Assembly (NCBI GenBank): GCA_009838915.1
Contig: VXQT01000004.1
Span: 1-51,180, forward strand
Direction: 5' to 3'
DNA from: Chloroflexota bacterium
Lineage (GTDB): Bacteria; Chloroflexota; Dehalococcoidia; Bin125
Length of the DNA: 51,180 nucleotides
The notes beneath the pieces are model-generated. The model was given only the letters and a program-made list of their open reading frames with translations. It did not search any database and had not been told where the DNA came from. Position numbers and translations under genes: made by a program. Every line of letters begins with the position of its first letter. Position 1 is the first letter of the stretch. Below are positions 1-8,661 of the stretch, in pieces.

Positions 1-45
1 CCCCCCCGGCCCGGGGGGGGGAGATGCCGAAGGCAGAGGGGGGCT
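1..45 (+). repeat. Palindromic repeat copy, broken by the contig edge
   Basis: The contig begins inside the first hairpin (C-run, GGCCC, G-run) of the window's 50-bp palindromic repeat. The second small hairpin (TGCC-GAA-GGCA) and the terminal GAGGGGGG follow intact. The first arm is short or misread. The edge therefore looks like an assembly break at a repeat rather than a biological end. Confidence 0.75.
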
Positions 46-68
46 CCGTGCGCGCGACGTCGGGCGTG

Positions 69-118
69 CCCCCCTCTGTCCCTACGGGACATCTCCCCCC
101 GCGCAAGCGGGGGGAGAG
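69..118 (-). repeat. Palindromic repeat, full copy
   Basis: Reverse-orientation copy, inverted relative to the copy at 1-45. Read on the minus strand it has the strong hairpin CTCCCCCCGC/GCGGGGGGAG, the second hairpin TGTCCC-GTA-GGGACA and a terminal GAGGGGGG. It lies upstream of the M23 gene; no promoter was recognised between it and the start at 194. Confidence 0.85.
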
Positions 119-193
119 GGTTCCTCTTGCCAGGAACTCTGTAGAGTTTGAAAGAGACCGCGGGCGGGCGACAGTCGGGGCATCGTCGGGCAA

Positions 194-1438
194 ATGAGTG
201 CTTGTTCACGGGCGGCGCGGCCGATCCTGGCGATTGCCTTGGCCCTGCTCGCGGGCGTCCTGCTCCTCCTGCCCACGACCGCCCGTGCCGAAGGCGGCGT
301 CCCGATCCCGGCCGAGGCAGGCACGACCTGGAGCATCATCGCCGGATACAACACCGGCACGCACTCCGAGGCCGACGGTAACGATCCCCACGCCATCGAC
401 ATCGTCCGCACCGATGCCGCAACTGATTGGACCGAGGTCCTCTCGCCCGTGGACGGCGAGGTCACCTGGCGCGGCGACGAGTGCTTGACCATCCGCGATA
501 GCGCCGGCTACGCGCACTTGCTCTGCCACATCTCGATCCACGCGCGGTTCCAGCGCGGAGTCCAGGTCAGCATTGGCGACGACCTGGGAATGGTCTATCC
601 CGCCGGGTTGGCCCTGAACGGCGGAGTCGCGCACATCCACTACGCCATCCACGAGACCTACGGCGGCGGATACCTCGCCCACTCAATCCCATTCACCGGA
701 CGCTATGCGATTGAGGGCCGCGAGCTGCACTACACCACGGAGTACAACCTGCACGCCAACGTGGAGTTCACTTCGACCAACGTCCCCGGTTGGATCGCGC
801 CGCAACCGGTGGTCGAGGAGCCGCCCGCCGAAACCACCGAGCCAGGCCCCAACACCGGACCGCACGATCACGCAACGCAACAACCTGATCCGGAAACCTA
901 TGTGGATTCAGGCCCCGCATGGATCGTGCCCGCCGACGCGCCCGTAGGCGGCTGGCGCACGATTGGCGTCTACCAGCGGACCTCGGTCGCCGGGCTGTTT
1001 GCCAACCTCAATTCGCCGCTGCGTGAGTTGGTCGTGCACAATCCCTTCCAGGACACATTCCACCGCTTCGACCCAACCGACGAGGCGTCCGCGCAGATCG
1101 CCGTTCGGTCGCTGCAACCGGGACAGGCCGTCTGGGCGCTCGTTGAGCCTCAGGCTCGCTGGCTGCCCGCACCGCCGGTCGCGCCGCAATCGGTAACCAT
1201 CCGCCTGGCCGCCGGTGTCAACATGGTCTCATGGCAGGGACCCGACCGCGACATCGCCAACGCCCTGCGCAACGTCGACCATCTGGAACGCGCCTACCGC
1301 TACGACGCCTACACGGACACATGGGCCCTCTACAACCCCGGAGCGCCGGACTTCCTCAATACGCTCGACACGCTCAAAGCCGGCGACGCCTTCCATCTGG
1401 TCGTCAGCGCCGGATCCATGTGGACGCAATTGCCCTGA
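194..1438 (+). CDS. Secreted M23 (LytM-like) metallopeptidase-family protein
   Basis: 414 aa. Residues 1-32 form a signal peptide (Arg-rich start, Leu/Ala core, cleavage near TARA|EG), so the protein is exported. Residues about 43-180 resemble the M23 peptidoglycan hydrolase fold: GYNTGTH (His57), AIDIV (Asp69) and the HIH pair (His147/His149) could be the zinc ligands. The H-to-D spacing is longer than in lysostaphin-type enzymes, so activity is uncertain. A Pro/Glu-rich linker (about 200-235) leads to two related C-terminal beta segments (about 250-325 and 335-414), the second containing AAGVNMVSW. I have seen that sort of domain in secreted Chloroflexota proteins, but its function is unknown. 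Likely role is cell-wall remodelling or binding outside the cell. No clear Shine-Dalgarno precedes the ATG. Confidence 0.7.
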   Translation: MSACSRAARPILAIALALLAGVLLLLPTTARAEGGVPIPAEAGTTWSIIAGYNTGTHSEADGNDPHAIDIVRTDAATDWTEVLSPVDGEVTWRGDECLTIRDSAGYAHLLCHISIHARFQRGVQVSIGDDLGMVYPAGLALNGGVAHIHYAIHETYGGGYLAHSIPFTGRYAIEGRELHYTTEYNLHANVEFTSTNVPGWIAPQPVVEEPPAETTEPGPNTGPHDHATQQPDPETYVDSGPAWIVPADAPVGGWRTIGVYQRTSVAGLFANLNSPLRELVVHNPFQDTFHRFDPTDEASAQIAVRSLQPGQAVWALVEPQARWLPAPPVAPQSVTIRLAAGVNMVSWQGPDRDIANALRNVDHLERAYRYDAYTDTWALYNPGAPDFLNTLDTLKAGDAFHLVVSAGSMWTQLP

Positions 1439-1446
1439 TGATCCCA

Positions 1447-1472
1447 TCTCCCCCCGCTTGCGCGGGGGGAGA
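1447..1472. terminator. Strong GC hairpin between convergent genes (first half of the palindromic repeat)
   Basis: TCTCCCCCCGC and its inverse surround a TTGC loop. Only the first hairpin of the repeat family is present here. It lies between two stop codons facing each other (1438 and 1484), where it could end transcription in both directions. There is no U-tract, so terminator function is inferred from position and stem strength. Confidence 0.55.
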
Positions 1473-1483
1473 AATAGACGTTT

Positions 1484-3148
1484 CTACCGCTGGAGCCAGC
1501 CGAATTGCTGCTTCCGACGCTGGGCCTGCGGTGAGATCTCGACGTTGATCAACGTCGAGCCCTCCTGCGCGAACGAGTCGTCGAGCGCCGCTTCCAGCTC
1601 CTCGGGACTGCGCGCGTAGTAGCCCTTGCCGCCGAAGGCTTCCATGATCTTCTCGTAGTGCGCCATCGGCGTGAGCTGCCCCGGCGACAGACCGCCGGTC
1701 TCGTACTCCTCGGGCAGTTCGGGCGCGCCGCCGCCGATGCCGTTGTTGTTGAAAATGATCCAGGTGATCGGCAGCTTCTGACGCACCGCCGTCTCAACCT
1801 CGCCCGGACCGAAGCCGAAGGCCGCGTCGCCCTCGAGCGCGATCACGCGCTTGCCGGGATTGACCACCTGCGCCGCCAGCGCGAAGCCCGGACCGACGCC
1901 CATCGTGCCCCAGGTACCCGCGTCGAGACGCTTGCGCGGCTCGTACGACTGGATCACCTGACGCGCGATCGCCATCGTGTTTTCGCCCTCGGTCACGAAC
2001 ACCGCGTCGCGCGGCATCCGGTCCTGGATTTCCTTGAGCGGGCGGTAGTAGTTCATCGGCGCCTCGTCCGACGACGCCCACTCGGCCTGCTCGGCCGCCT
2101 TGCGCTCGACCTCTGCGTTGATCGAGGCGATCCACTCGGTCGTGTCCTCGAACTGCCAGGGATTCTCGTCCAGGTAGCTGTTGAGCTGACCCATCACTGC
2201 CTTGCCGTCGCCGACCAGCGCGACCTCGGTGGGGACGTTGGTGCCAATCTCTTCCGGCTCGATGTCGAGCTGGATGATGCGCACGCCCTCCTTGAAGCGG
2301 GGCGGCTTGCCGAAGTGCAGGATCCAGTTGAGCCGCGCCCCCAGCAGGACGACGAGGTCGGCGTTGCGCAGCACGTGAGTGCGCGCCGCCGCCGCGTTGT
2401 TGGGCGCATCCGCCGGGACCACGCCCGCACCCATCGGCGTCGACAGCCAGGGGATGCCCGTCTTGTCGACGAACTCCTGGACTTCCTGCTCGGCCTGCGA
2501 CCAGGCCATGCCCTTGCCCACGATGACCAGCGGGTTCGAGGCCGTTTTCAATGCCTCGATCGCCGCCGACACCGACTCCTGCGAGACGGTCGGCCGCTGC
2601 GGCTCCTCGATGCGCGGCGCCCACTGCACTTCGTCCTCGTCCACCACCGCGTCGATGATGTCGCCCGGCAGGTCGAGGTAGACCGGACCCGGCCGACCGT
2701 TGACCGCCGCGCGCGTCGCCTGCGCGATCATCCTGGGGATCAGGCGCACGTCGCGAGCCTGGTCCGACCACTTGACGAACGGCCGCGCGGCCTCCACCTG
2801 CGGCGCGTCCTGGAAGTCGCCCATCTGCGAGAGACCGATGTTGGCCGCCCCGCCCAGCAGGATCATCGGCCAGCAGTTGGCCTGCGCATTGCCCAGCGCC
2901 GAGATCACATTCGTCATCCCCGGCCCCGACACGACCAGCGCCGCCGACAGGTGTCCGCGCATGTACGACGCCGCCTGCGCCGCATAACCGGCCGCCTGCT
3001 CGTGCCGCACGCCGATAAACGGCTTGCCTTCTTGCATCCAAGCCACCGAGATCGGCACCACCGGCACGCCGACCAGGCCGAACATTTCCTCTACACCCTG
3101 GGTCGCCAGGGACTTGGCGACAATCTGCGCGCCACTCAATTCAGCCAC
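1484..3148 (-). CDS. ThDP-dependent 2-hydroxyacyl-CoA lyase / oxalyl-CoA decarboxylase family enzyme
   Basis: 554 aa, full length for the family. The N-terminal domain carries the activating Glu in RHEQAAG and the SGPGMTNV stretch. The ThDP/Mg motif runs from GDAAFGFG to FNNNG near residue 470. The C-terminal pattern HYEKIMEAFGGKGY, LINVEISPQA, FGWL resembles human HACL1 more than bacterial oxalyl-CoA decarboxylase. Family members cleave 2-hydroxyacyl-CoA to formyl-CoA plus an aldehyde, or decarboxylate oxalyl-CoA. Either reaction would pair with the class III CoA-transferases encoded at 6-11 kb and 18-19 kb. It is transcribed alone on the minus strand, convergent with the M23 gene, with a hairpin between them. 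Substrate cannot be decided from sequence. Confidence 0.85.
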   Translation of the reverse strand: MAELSGAQIVAKSLATQGVEEMFGLVGVPVVPISVAWMQEGKPFIGVRHEQAAGYAAQAASYMRGHLSAALVVSGPGMTNVISALGNAQANCWPMILLGGAANIGLSQMGDFQDAPQVEAARPFVKWSDQARDVRLIPRMIAQATRAAVNGRPGPVYLDLPGDIIDAVVDEDEVQWAPRIEEPQRPTVSQESVSAAIEALKTASNPLVIVGKGMAWSQAEQEVQEFVDKTGIPWLSTPMGAGVVPADAPNNAAAARTHVLRNADLVVLLGARLNWILHFGKPPRFKEGVRIIQLDIEPEEIGTNVPTEVALVGDGKAVMGQLNSYLDENPWQFEDTTEWIASINAEVERKAAEQAEWASSDEAPMNYYRPLKEIQDRMPRDAVFVTEGENTMAIARQVIQSYEPRKRLDAGTWGTMGVGPGFALAAQVVNPGKRVIALEGDAAFGFGPGEVETAVRQKLPITWIIFNNNGIGGGAPELPEEYETGGLSPGQLTPMAHYEKIMEAFGGKGYYARSPEELEAALDDSFAQEGSTLINVEISPQAQRRKQQFGWLQR

Positions 3149-3230
3149 GAGAATTCTCCTCTAGTGAAACGACTCACACTGTCCGCAGGCTACACCACGA
3201 AGCCGAGCAGATAGTTGCGAGCAGACAAGC

Positions 3231-3307
3231 TTCTCCCCCCGCCGAAAGGCGGGGGGAGATGTCGCGGAGCAGCCTGCCCCCGCGAAGGCGGGGGACAGAG
3301 GGGGGCT
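3231..3307 (+). repeat. Compound palindromic repeat with a second hairpin nested inside
   Basis: The strong first hairpin (CCCCCCGCC-GAAA-GGCGGGGGG) is followed by the left arm of hairpin 2 (TGTCGC). A further hairpin (TGCCCCCGC-GAA-GGCGGGGG) then intervenes before the closing ACAGAGGGGGG. This looks like one repeat inserted into another copy. It sits between two minus-strand genes, downstream of the surface-protein gene and upstream of the acyl-CoA lyase gene. Confidence 0.8.
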
Positions 3308-3313
3308 TCCCGC

Positions 3314-4003
3314 CTACGCCCGCCGCCGCACTCGCCAGACGCCCAGTCCGAGCGCCAGCGAAGCCAGCACCGCGAGCGTCCCGATCAGCGCCGAGGTCGA
3401 CGGGCCCCGGTCGGCCAGACCGCCGCTGCCGGACACCGGGTACACCTGGTACTCGTCGTCAGATCCTTCTTCAGCCGCCGCGCCGCCGCCCGTGCCCAAC
3501 GCCGGCTCGGAGTCTTCTGCCAGCGCCTCGTCATCCTCGCTCATGTCCATCGTGCTGTAGCCGCTCGACATCGCATCCTCGGCCTCGGCCGCGTCAGAGG
3601 CAGTCTCGCTGACCGCGACAACCGGTTCGTCGTCCGAGTCTTCGCTCGCCTTCGGAGCCATCAGCGTGACGCTCGCGTGCCCTTCACCGGTCGGCCTGAT
3701 CAACACGTCGACGGCGACATCGTTCACGGCAAAGCGCAGCTTCGACATCACATCGGAGTCGCACTGGACCTGGACCGACCACACGCCCGCCGTTTCCACG
3801 GTGGTCGTGCCCAACTGTTCGCCCTCGTCGTCCGTCACGGTGATCGTGTCGCCCGCCTGGCCGTCGCCATAGAGCAGCAGCGGCGGCCGAGACTGAGCCG
3901 ACGCGCTCGCCATCAGGACCGTCAGCCCCACGAACGCGAGTGCTGCCACTATCGCCGCTCGCCAACCAACCGCTATTGTCGCCAGTCGCATCAGACTCTC
4001 CAT
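3314..4003 (-). CDS. Secreted, C-terminally membrane-anchored surface protein of unknown function
   Basis: 229 aa. It has an N-terminal signal peptide (hydrophobic to about residue 35, ASASAQ), then a small beta-rich domain (about 40-115; pattern AGDTITVTDDEG, GVWSVQVQC) like a bacterial Ig-type module. A long acidic Ser/Glu/Asp linker (about 115-190) leads to a single transmembrane helix (about 203-222) ending in RVRRRA. The YPVSGSGG stretch before the helix resembles the anchor region of Gram-positive wall proteins, but there is no LPXTG motif. Topology suggests an extracellular domain on an acidic stalk. Start: ATG at 4003; a second ATG four codons on (MRLATIA) is equally plausible. Function not recognised. 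Confidence 0.6.
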   Translation of the reverse strand: MESLMRLATIAVGWRAAIVAALAFVGLTVLMASASAQSRPPLLLYGDGQAGDTITVTDDEGEQLGTTTVETAGVWSVQVQCDSDVMSKLRFAVNDVAVDVLIRPTGEGHASVTLMAPKASEDSDDEPVVAVSETASDAAEAEDAMSSGYSTMDMSEDDEALAEDSEPALGTGGGAAAEEGSDDEYQVYPVSGSGGLADRGPSTSALIGTLAVLASLALGLGVWRVRRRA

Positions 4004-4202
4004 TCACCTGGGATCACAAGGGGTCACTCTGAGACTCCCCTTGTCCAGGAGCCAGCCAATAATCAGTCATCCATCAACGCCGATTACGTTCCCGATACAC
4101 AGGCAACTATCACCGACGCACCCACGGACTACATGTCGGTGACACCCAGGTGACCAATCGACTCGCAAAAGGCCGCATGTTCGTCAACTTCTTCACAACT
4201 AC

Positions 4203-4216
4203 AGAACATACGTACG
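4203..4216. promoter_or_regulatory. LexA/DinR-like operator upstream of the packaging genes
   Basis: GAACATACGTAC lies 43 bases before the ATG at 4260. It matches the Gram-positive SOS box (CGAACRNRYGTTYC) at 11 of 14 positions, and its core GAACATACGT is identical to the inverse of the operator before the second phage block (11182-11195). A weak -35-like TTCACA (4192) and a -10-like TACTAT (4219) flank it with long spacing. The rest of the 256-base gap (4004-4259) holds a 7-bp inverted repeat CAAGGGG/CCCCTTG (4017-4043) and a direct GGTGAC pair near 4138-4155, neither assigned. Confidence 0.45.
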
Positions 4217-4259
4217 CATACTATCGATCCCATTCACCTCCAACGGGAAGGAGCCGACC

Positions 4260-4562
4260 ATGCCGATTGAACTCGCCTACCGAGCAGCCATGGAGCGGCT
4301 CGCCGAACTCGCCGATTCCAACCATCCGCCACACGTCAGTGTCAAGGCCGCTGTCAAGCTGGTCGATGAGCTGTCTCCCAACAACTCACGCCATGCGGAA
4401 GTGATGCGCGCGCTCAACGGCGACACCATCGAAGCCCAGGTCGTCTCCGAACCGCTCTTCGAACCCGGCCAACACCCCTACACCGCGCTGCTCGAAGACG
4501 GCGAGAGCACTGACAATAGCGATGACCTTGAGAGCGGAGAAGCCGATGACGACCCGCTCTAA
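4260..4562 (+). CDS. Small acidic protein, possible terminase small subunit
   Basis: 100 aa, acidic, starting at an ATG with AAGGAG nine bases upstream. The N-terminal half is helical (about residues 5-50); the C-terminal 40 residues are rich in Asp, Glu and Ser and probably disordered. It overlaps the terminase large-subunit start by 17 bases, so the two are translationally coupled. Small terminase subunits are usually small, divergent and placed directly before terL. I recognise no helix-turn-helix, so the assignment rests on position only. Confidence 0.45.
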   Translation: MPIELAYRAAMERLAELADSNHPPHVSVKAAVKLVDELSPNNSRHAEVMRALNGDTIEAQVVSEPLFEPGQHPYTALLEDGESTDNSDDLESGEADDDPL

Positions 4563-6018
4563 TCCCTCAAGCCTCTCCAGCCACCGTGCTCGACGTTTTT
4601 TTCCCACCGAGCGCCAGAACGAGTTGCTCAAGGCAATCGCCGCAGGCCCTAGACCTGGGCTGATCCTGCTCGGCTACGGTGGCGCCATGGGCGGCGGCAA
4701 GACCCGCGCCATCGTCGAACTCGCCATCGACGCCGCCTTGGCCTTCCCCGGCAACAACATCCTCGTCGCCCGCCAGCACTTCACCGACCTCTCCTCCACC
4801 ACCATGAAGGAGTTCTTCGACGTCTGCCCCGACCGATACATCCGCCGTCGGGTCTCAGCCCCCACCAATCTCGTCGAAGTCGCCAAGCCCGGCGCGCCAG
4901 ACGACGAGATATCAACCATCAACTTCCGCCATCTCACCGAGTGGACCGGCCTCGGTTCCCAGCAATACGGCGCAGTCCTCATTGACGAAGCCGGCGAGGT
5001 TGCCGAGGAGGCCGCGTTGATGCTGCTTACCCGGCTGCGTCACCCGGCTCAGCCGCAGCGATGGTTCGTCGCCGCCTCCAATCCCTGGCCGGGCTGGTTC
5101 GAGCGATGGTTCGCCCGACGCGAGCTCGACGAGGAGGCGTTCGCTGCAGCCAACGGACGGATCGTGTACATCCCCGCCAGGATTCCCGACAACCCGCACC
5201 TACCCGACAACTACGCGGCACAACAGCGGGCGCTGCAGCCGGGCGAGTGGGTCGATCGGTTCATCGAAGGTCGCTTCGACGCGTTCGACGGTCAGATCTA
5301 CCAGCACTTCGACCCGCTGCGGCATTGCTGGGATGCGCCGCTGCCGCACTTCACCCGCTACATCGGCGGGCTCGACTTCGGCGGACAGTCGCCCCGCGAC
5401 CACTACACGGCAGGCGTCGTCGCCGGCATCACCTCCGGTCTCCCTTCTCCCCCCGCGCCCGTGGGAGCAAATGGCGGCTTAGCCTCCTTCCCTTCTCCCC
5501 CCGCGTCAGCGGGGGGAGATGCCGAAGGCAGAGGGGGGGCTCCGGCAAACATCCTGATCCGCCTGGGCGAGTTCGAAGACCGCGGGCCCGGCGTCACCGA
5601 GCGTCTCGAACAGTGGCAGCGCGATTGGCGAGCCAAGCTCGGACCGATCCACTGGTGCGCCGATCGTTCCCAGTCCGCCTGGATCGATCACCAGCGGCGT
5701 CAGGGCAACCGAGTCGTGCCCAGCAAGGGTGGACCCGACTCGGTGAGCTGGGGTATCTCGCTGGTGCAGCAGCGCCTCAACGGCGATCCGCCCAGCTCCT
5801 ACTACACGCCAGGCATGAGGCAGTTCGCCACGCGAATTCGCGAGTACCAGTGGGACCGCTCAGCACCCGACCACGCGCCCAGGCCGCTCAAGCGCAACGA
5901 CGATCTGCTCGACGCCGACCGCTACATGCACGAACTGGTCGTGCAGCGCCGTTCCTCCCCGGGCATGGTGCAGATCGAGCTGCCGCCCCCCGGCCGAGTC
6001 GCCAGGTGGCCGGAGTGA
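4546..6018 (+). CDS. Phage terminase large subunit (DNA-packaging ATPase/nuclease) with an in-frame repeat insertion
   Basis: 490 aa. Walker A GAMGGGKT is at residues 46-53, Walker B VLIDEAGE near 144-151, and the coupling-type motif AASNPWPGWF follows. The RNase H-like nuclease domain shows GGLDFGG (Asp277), WCADRS and DDLLDAD (Asp456/458). These indicate a headful or site-specific packaging motor that translocates and cuts phage DNA. Start chosen at 4546: GAGCGGAG lies upstream and the start overlaps the preceding gene. Residues about 299-332 are encoded by one degenerate and one full copy of the genomic palindromic repeat (SPPAP, SPPAS, EGRGG). They fall between two nuclease-domain strands, VVAGI and NILIRLGEF. 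The frame stays open, but whether the enzyme still works is unknown. No portal gene follows. Confidence 0.85.
   Translation: MTTRSNPSSLSSHRARRFFPTERQNELLKAIAAGPRPGLILLGYGGAMGGGKTRAIVELAIDAALAFPGNNILVARQHFTDLSSTTMKEFFDVCPDRYIRRRVSAPTNLVEVAKPGAPDDEISTINFRHLTEWTGLGSQQYGAVLIDEAGEVAEEAALMLLTRLRHPAQPQRWFVAASNPWPGWFERWFARRELDEEAFAAANGRIVYIPARIPDNPHLPDNYAAQQRALQPGEWVDRFIEGRFDAFDGQIYQHFDPLRHCWDAPLPHFTRYIGGLDFGGQSPRDHYTAGVVAGITSGLPSPPAPVGANGGLASFPSPPASAGGDAEGRGGAPANILIRLGEFEDRGPGVTERLEQWQRDWRAKLGPIHWCADRSQSAWIDHQRRQGNRVVPSKGGPDSVSWGISLVQQRLNGDPPSSYYTPGMRQFATRIREYQWDRSAPDHAPRPLKRNDDLLDADRYMHELVVQRRSSPGMVQIELPPPGRVARWPE
5441..5543 (+). repeat. Palindromic repeat, 1.5 copies in frame inside terL
   Basis: A degenerate first hairpin (5447-5466) is followed by a complete copy (about 5488-5542) with the GTCA loop, second hairpin TGCC-GAA-GGCA and terminal G-run. 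It adds roughly 34 codons with no stop or frameshift. Confidence 0.85.
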
Positions 6019-6101
6019 TCGGACCTTGCCAGTGCTCAGGGGCCCGCGTGCTCCAGCGTCAAAGCAGTGGAACCGCAGCGATCACGTCCTAGACTCTTTC
6101 C

Positions 6102-7313
6102 ATGAACCCTGGACCCCTCGACGGCGTGACCGTCCTCGACCTGACCGAGCACATCGCCGGACCGTACTGCACCAAGCTGTTCGCCGACTTCGGCGCCGAC
6201 GTGATCAAGGTCGAGCGGCCGGACGGGGACCCCTCGCGCTCCGTCGGTCCCTGGCACCAGGGCATTCAGGGTCCCGAGCGCTCGGGCACATTCTTCTACT
6301 TCAACACCAACAAGCGATCGCTGGTGCTGGACATCGAGCGGCCCGAAGCCGTCACGGTGATCGAGCGATTGCTCGCACGAGCCGACATCGTGGTCGAGTC
6401 CCAGCCGGCGGGCCGGCTCGACTCGCTCGGCCTTGGATGGGAACGCGTGTCATCGCTCCGCGACGACTTGCCGATGGTCTCGATTACCCCGTTCGGCCAG
6501 GACTCGCCCTACCGCGACTTCAAGATCTCGGACCTGGTTCTCTACGGTTTCGCAGGCGAGATGTACTCGATCGGCGTGCAGGACCGTGAACCGGTCAAGA
6601 TGTACGGCACGGCGTCGCTGGTCGAGTGCGGTGCAGCCGCGGCAACGGGCGCGATGGCGGCCCTGACCGCCGCCGAGCTACAGGGCGTCGGACAGCATGT
6701 GGACTTCTCGATGGCCGACGCCCAGTTCAACGGCGTCGACCGTCGTCATGCAGCCACGATCGGCTTCGAGTTCGCCGGCCGCCGTTCGCTGCGCGCGCCC
6801 GGTCCGGCTGCGGGCATGCTCGCCGGCGTCTATCCCTGCGCCGACGGCTACATCGAGTTCTCCGGCGCCGCGATCCGCATCCCGCGACTCAACGAGATGC
6901 TGGGCCGTCCCGACTGGTTGCAGGACGAGAAGTGGTGGCAGCCGGGCGTGGGCCTGATTGCCGACCTGGTTGACGAGTTCAACGGGCTGTTCCTGCCCTG
7001 GGCGCTGGAACGGACCAAGCGTGAAATCTGGGAGGCGGCGCGCGAGGCCAAGGTCCTCTGCGGCCCGCTGTTCTCCGTCGACGAGTTGTTCGAGGACACC
7101 CACTTCAGCGATCGCGGCTTCTGGTCCACGGCGGAACACGACGAGCTGGGCGAGGTCAAGCTGCTCGGCCGTCCGTTGACGATGCCCGCATCGCCCTGGT
7201 CGATCCGTCGCCCGCCGCCCCGCCTCGGAGAACACACCGACGAAGTGTTGTCTGAGTTGGGCTTCGAGGACTCGGAGATCGCCGAGCTACGCGCGTCGGG
7301 CGCAACGAGCTGA
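6102..7313 (+). CDS. CaiB/BaiF family (class III) CoA-transferase, catalytic Asp not conserved
   Basis: 403 aa, standard length. The N-terminus has VLDLTEHIAGPY, LFADFGADVIKVERP and DPSR; the C-terminus has LGEHTDEVL and a final SELGFEDSEI-type tail, all typical of the formyl-CoA transferase/carnitine CoA-transferase fold. These enzymes move CoA between carboxylic acids through an aspartyl-CoA intermediate. By alignment of the AAATGAMAAL helix with formyl-CoA transferase, the catalytic Asp position (about 173) is Leu here, with Glu175 two residues on. Either the Glu serves or the protein is not a classical transferase. It is followed 15 bases later by a second CoA-transferase gene, so the two are probably cotranscribed. 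They sit between the two phage blocks. Confidence 0.85.
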   Translation: MNPGPLDGVTVLDLTEHIAGPYCTKLFADFGADVIKVERPDGDPSRSVGPWHQGIQGPERSGTFFYFNTNKRSLVLDIERPEAVTVIERLLARADIVVESQPAGRLDSLGLGWERVSSLRDDLPMVSITPFGQDSPYRDFKISDLVLYGFAGEMYSIGVQDREPVKMYGTASLVECGAAAATGAMAALTAAELQGVGQHVDFSMADAQFNGVDRRHAATIGFEFAGRRSLRAPGPAAGMLAGVYPCADGYIEFSGAAIRIPRLNEMLGRPDWLQDEKWWQPGVGLIADLVDEFNGLFLPWALERTKREIWEAAREAKVLCGPLFSVDELFEDTHFSDRGFWSTAEHDELGEVKLLGRPLTMPASPWSIRRPPPRLGEHTDEVLSELGFEDSEIAELRASGATS

Positions 7314-7328
7314 CTCAGGACCGTCGCC

Positions 7329-8654
7329 ATGCCATTGCCGCTCTCCGGAATCCGCGTAATCGATCTCACCGTCGTCTGGGCAGGAACATTTGCGACGACG
7401 CTGCTGGCCGACCTGGGCGCTGAGGTGATCAAGGTCGAGAACATGCACGTCTGGCAGCCAATGACGCGCGGCGGGCAGGCACGGCCCTCCCCGGCGCTGG
7501 TCAAGGCCGGTGCCGGCTGGGCGACCGGGTACCCCAACTCCGAGCCCGGACCGCGGCCGTGGAACTACTGCCCCACCTTCGTCCAGCAGTACCGCAACAA
7601 GCACTCGATGACCGTCGACCTGGTCTCGGACGAGGGCCGTGAGATCTTTGCGCGGCTCGTGTCCGAGTCCGACGCGCTGGTCGAAAACAATGCCACCGGC
7701 ACGCTGGAGAAGATCGGGATCGGACCCGACTTCCTGCGCGAGGCGCGAGACGATCTGGTCATGCTGCGCATGCCCGCCTACGGCTCGGACGGGCCGTACC
7801 GCTACGCGCGGGCGCTCGGCGTACACCTTGAATCGGTGATGGGCCACACGCTGCTGCGCGGCTATCCCGACCTCGACCCGTCCTACATCACCTCGATCTT
7901 CTCCGGCGACTACGTCGCCGGCGCGCACGGCGCATTCGCCGTGATGTCGGCGTTGCGGCATCGACGTCGCAGCGGCGAGGGACAACTGATCGAGCTCGCC
8001 CAGGCCGAGTGCGCCGGCGGGATGCTGGCCCAGGCGTTCATGGATTTCTCCTTCAACGGCGTCGTGCAGGAACGGATCGGCAATCGCTCGGTTGACGGCT
8101 TTGCGCCCTACAACCTCTATCCGGCTCTCTCCGACGGCGACGGCTCGGACGGCGGCGACCGATGGATCTCGATCTCGGTGTTGGACGATGATCAGTGGCT
8201 CGGCCTGCGCGAGGCGATGGGCGACCCCGATTGGGCGCGCGACGCCGACTTGCGCCACAACGAGGGCCGTCTGGCTCGCCACGACGAACTGGACGAGCGA
8301 ATCTCGGTGTGGACATCCACGCGCAACGACTACGAGCTCATGCACCTGCTGCAGTCGCACGGCGTGCCGGCCGCGCCGGTGCTCGAGGCGGCGCGCATCT
8401 ACGACGATCCCCATGTGCAGCACCGCCAACTCAACGAAGTGCACGAGTTGTACGACGGAGTTGGCGCATTCCGCTTCAACAAGCCGTTCATCCGCTTCTC
8501 GGAGACCCCGCTCGGCATCCGCAAACCGCCGGTCGCGTTGGGCGAGGACAACGACTACGTCTATCGCGAGGTGCTCGGCTACTCCGACGACGAGATCGCC
8601 GGCTTTGTCGAACGCGGCCACATCGGTATGGACTACGACCCGGACATTCCCTAG
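7329..8654 (+). CDS. CaiB/BaiF family (class III) CoA-transferase
   Basis: 441 aa. Opens with SGIRVIDLTVVWAGTF and LLADLGAEVIKVEN, and ends with ALGEDNDYV. The catalytic Asp is present (Asp194 in FSGDYVAGAHG), so the enzyme is expected to be active in transferring CoA between acyl-CoA and free acid. A longer than usual loop lies between residues 40 and 80 (PMTRGGQ to PNSEPGPRPWNY). It lies 15 bases after another CoA-transferase and converges with the fused one, whose stop is only 7 bases away. Substrate is unknown. Confidence 0.88.
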   Translation: MPLPLSGIRVIDLTVVWAGTFATTLLADLGAEVIKVENMHVWQPMTRGGQARPSPALVKAGAGWATGYPNSEPGPRPWNYCPTFVQQYRNKHSMTVDLVSDEGREIFARLVSESDALVENNATGTLEKIGIGPDFLREARDDLVMLRMPAYGSDGPYRYARALGVHLESVMGHTLLRGYPDLDPSYITSIFSGDYVAGAHGAFAVMSALRHRRRSGEGQLIELAQAECAGGMLAQAFMDFSFNGVVQERIGNRSVDGFAPYNLYPALSDGDGSDGGDRWISISVLDDDQWLGLREAMGDPDWARDADLRHNEGRLARHDELDERISVWTSTRNDYELMHLLQSHGVPAAPVLEAARIYDDPHVQHRQLNEVHELYDGVGAFRFNKPFIRFSETPLGIRKPPVALGEDNDYVYREVLGYSDDEIAGFVERGHIGMDYDPDIP

Positions 8655-8661
8655 AAGTGAA

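Noticed and set aside
1658-3214. 518-codon open frame on the plus strand over the acyl-CoA lyase
   Set aside because: Antisense shadow of a well-conserved ThDP enzyme; high GC leaves few stops in such frames.
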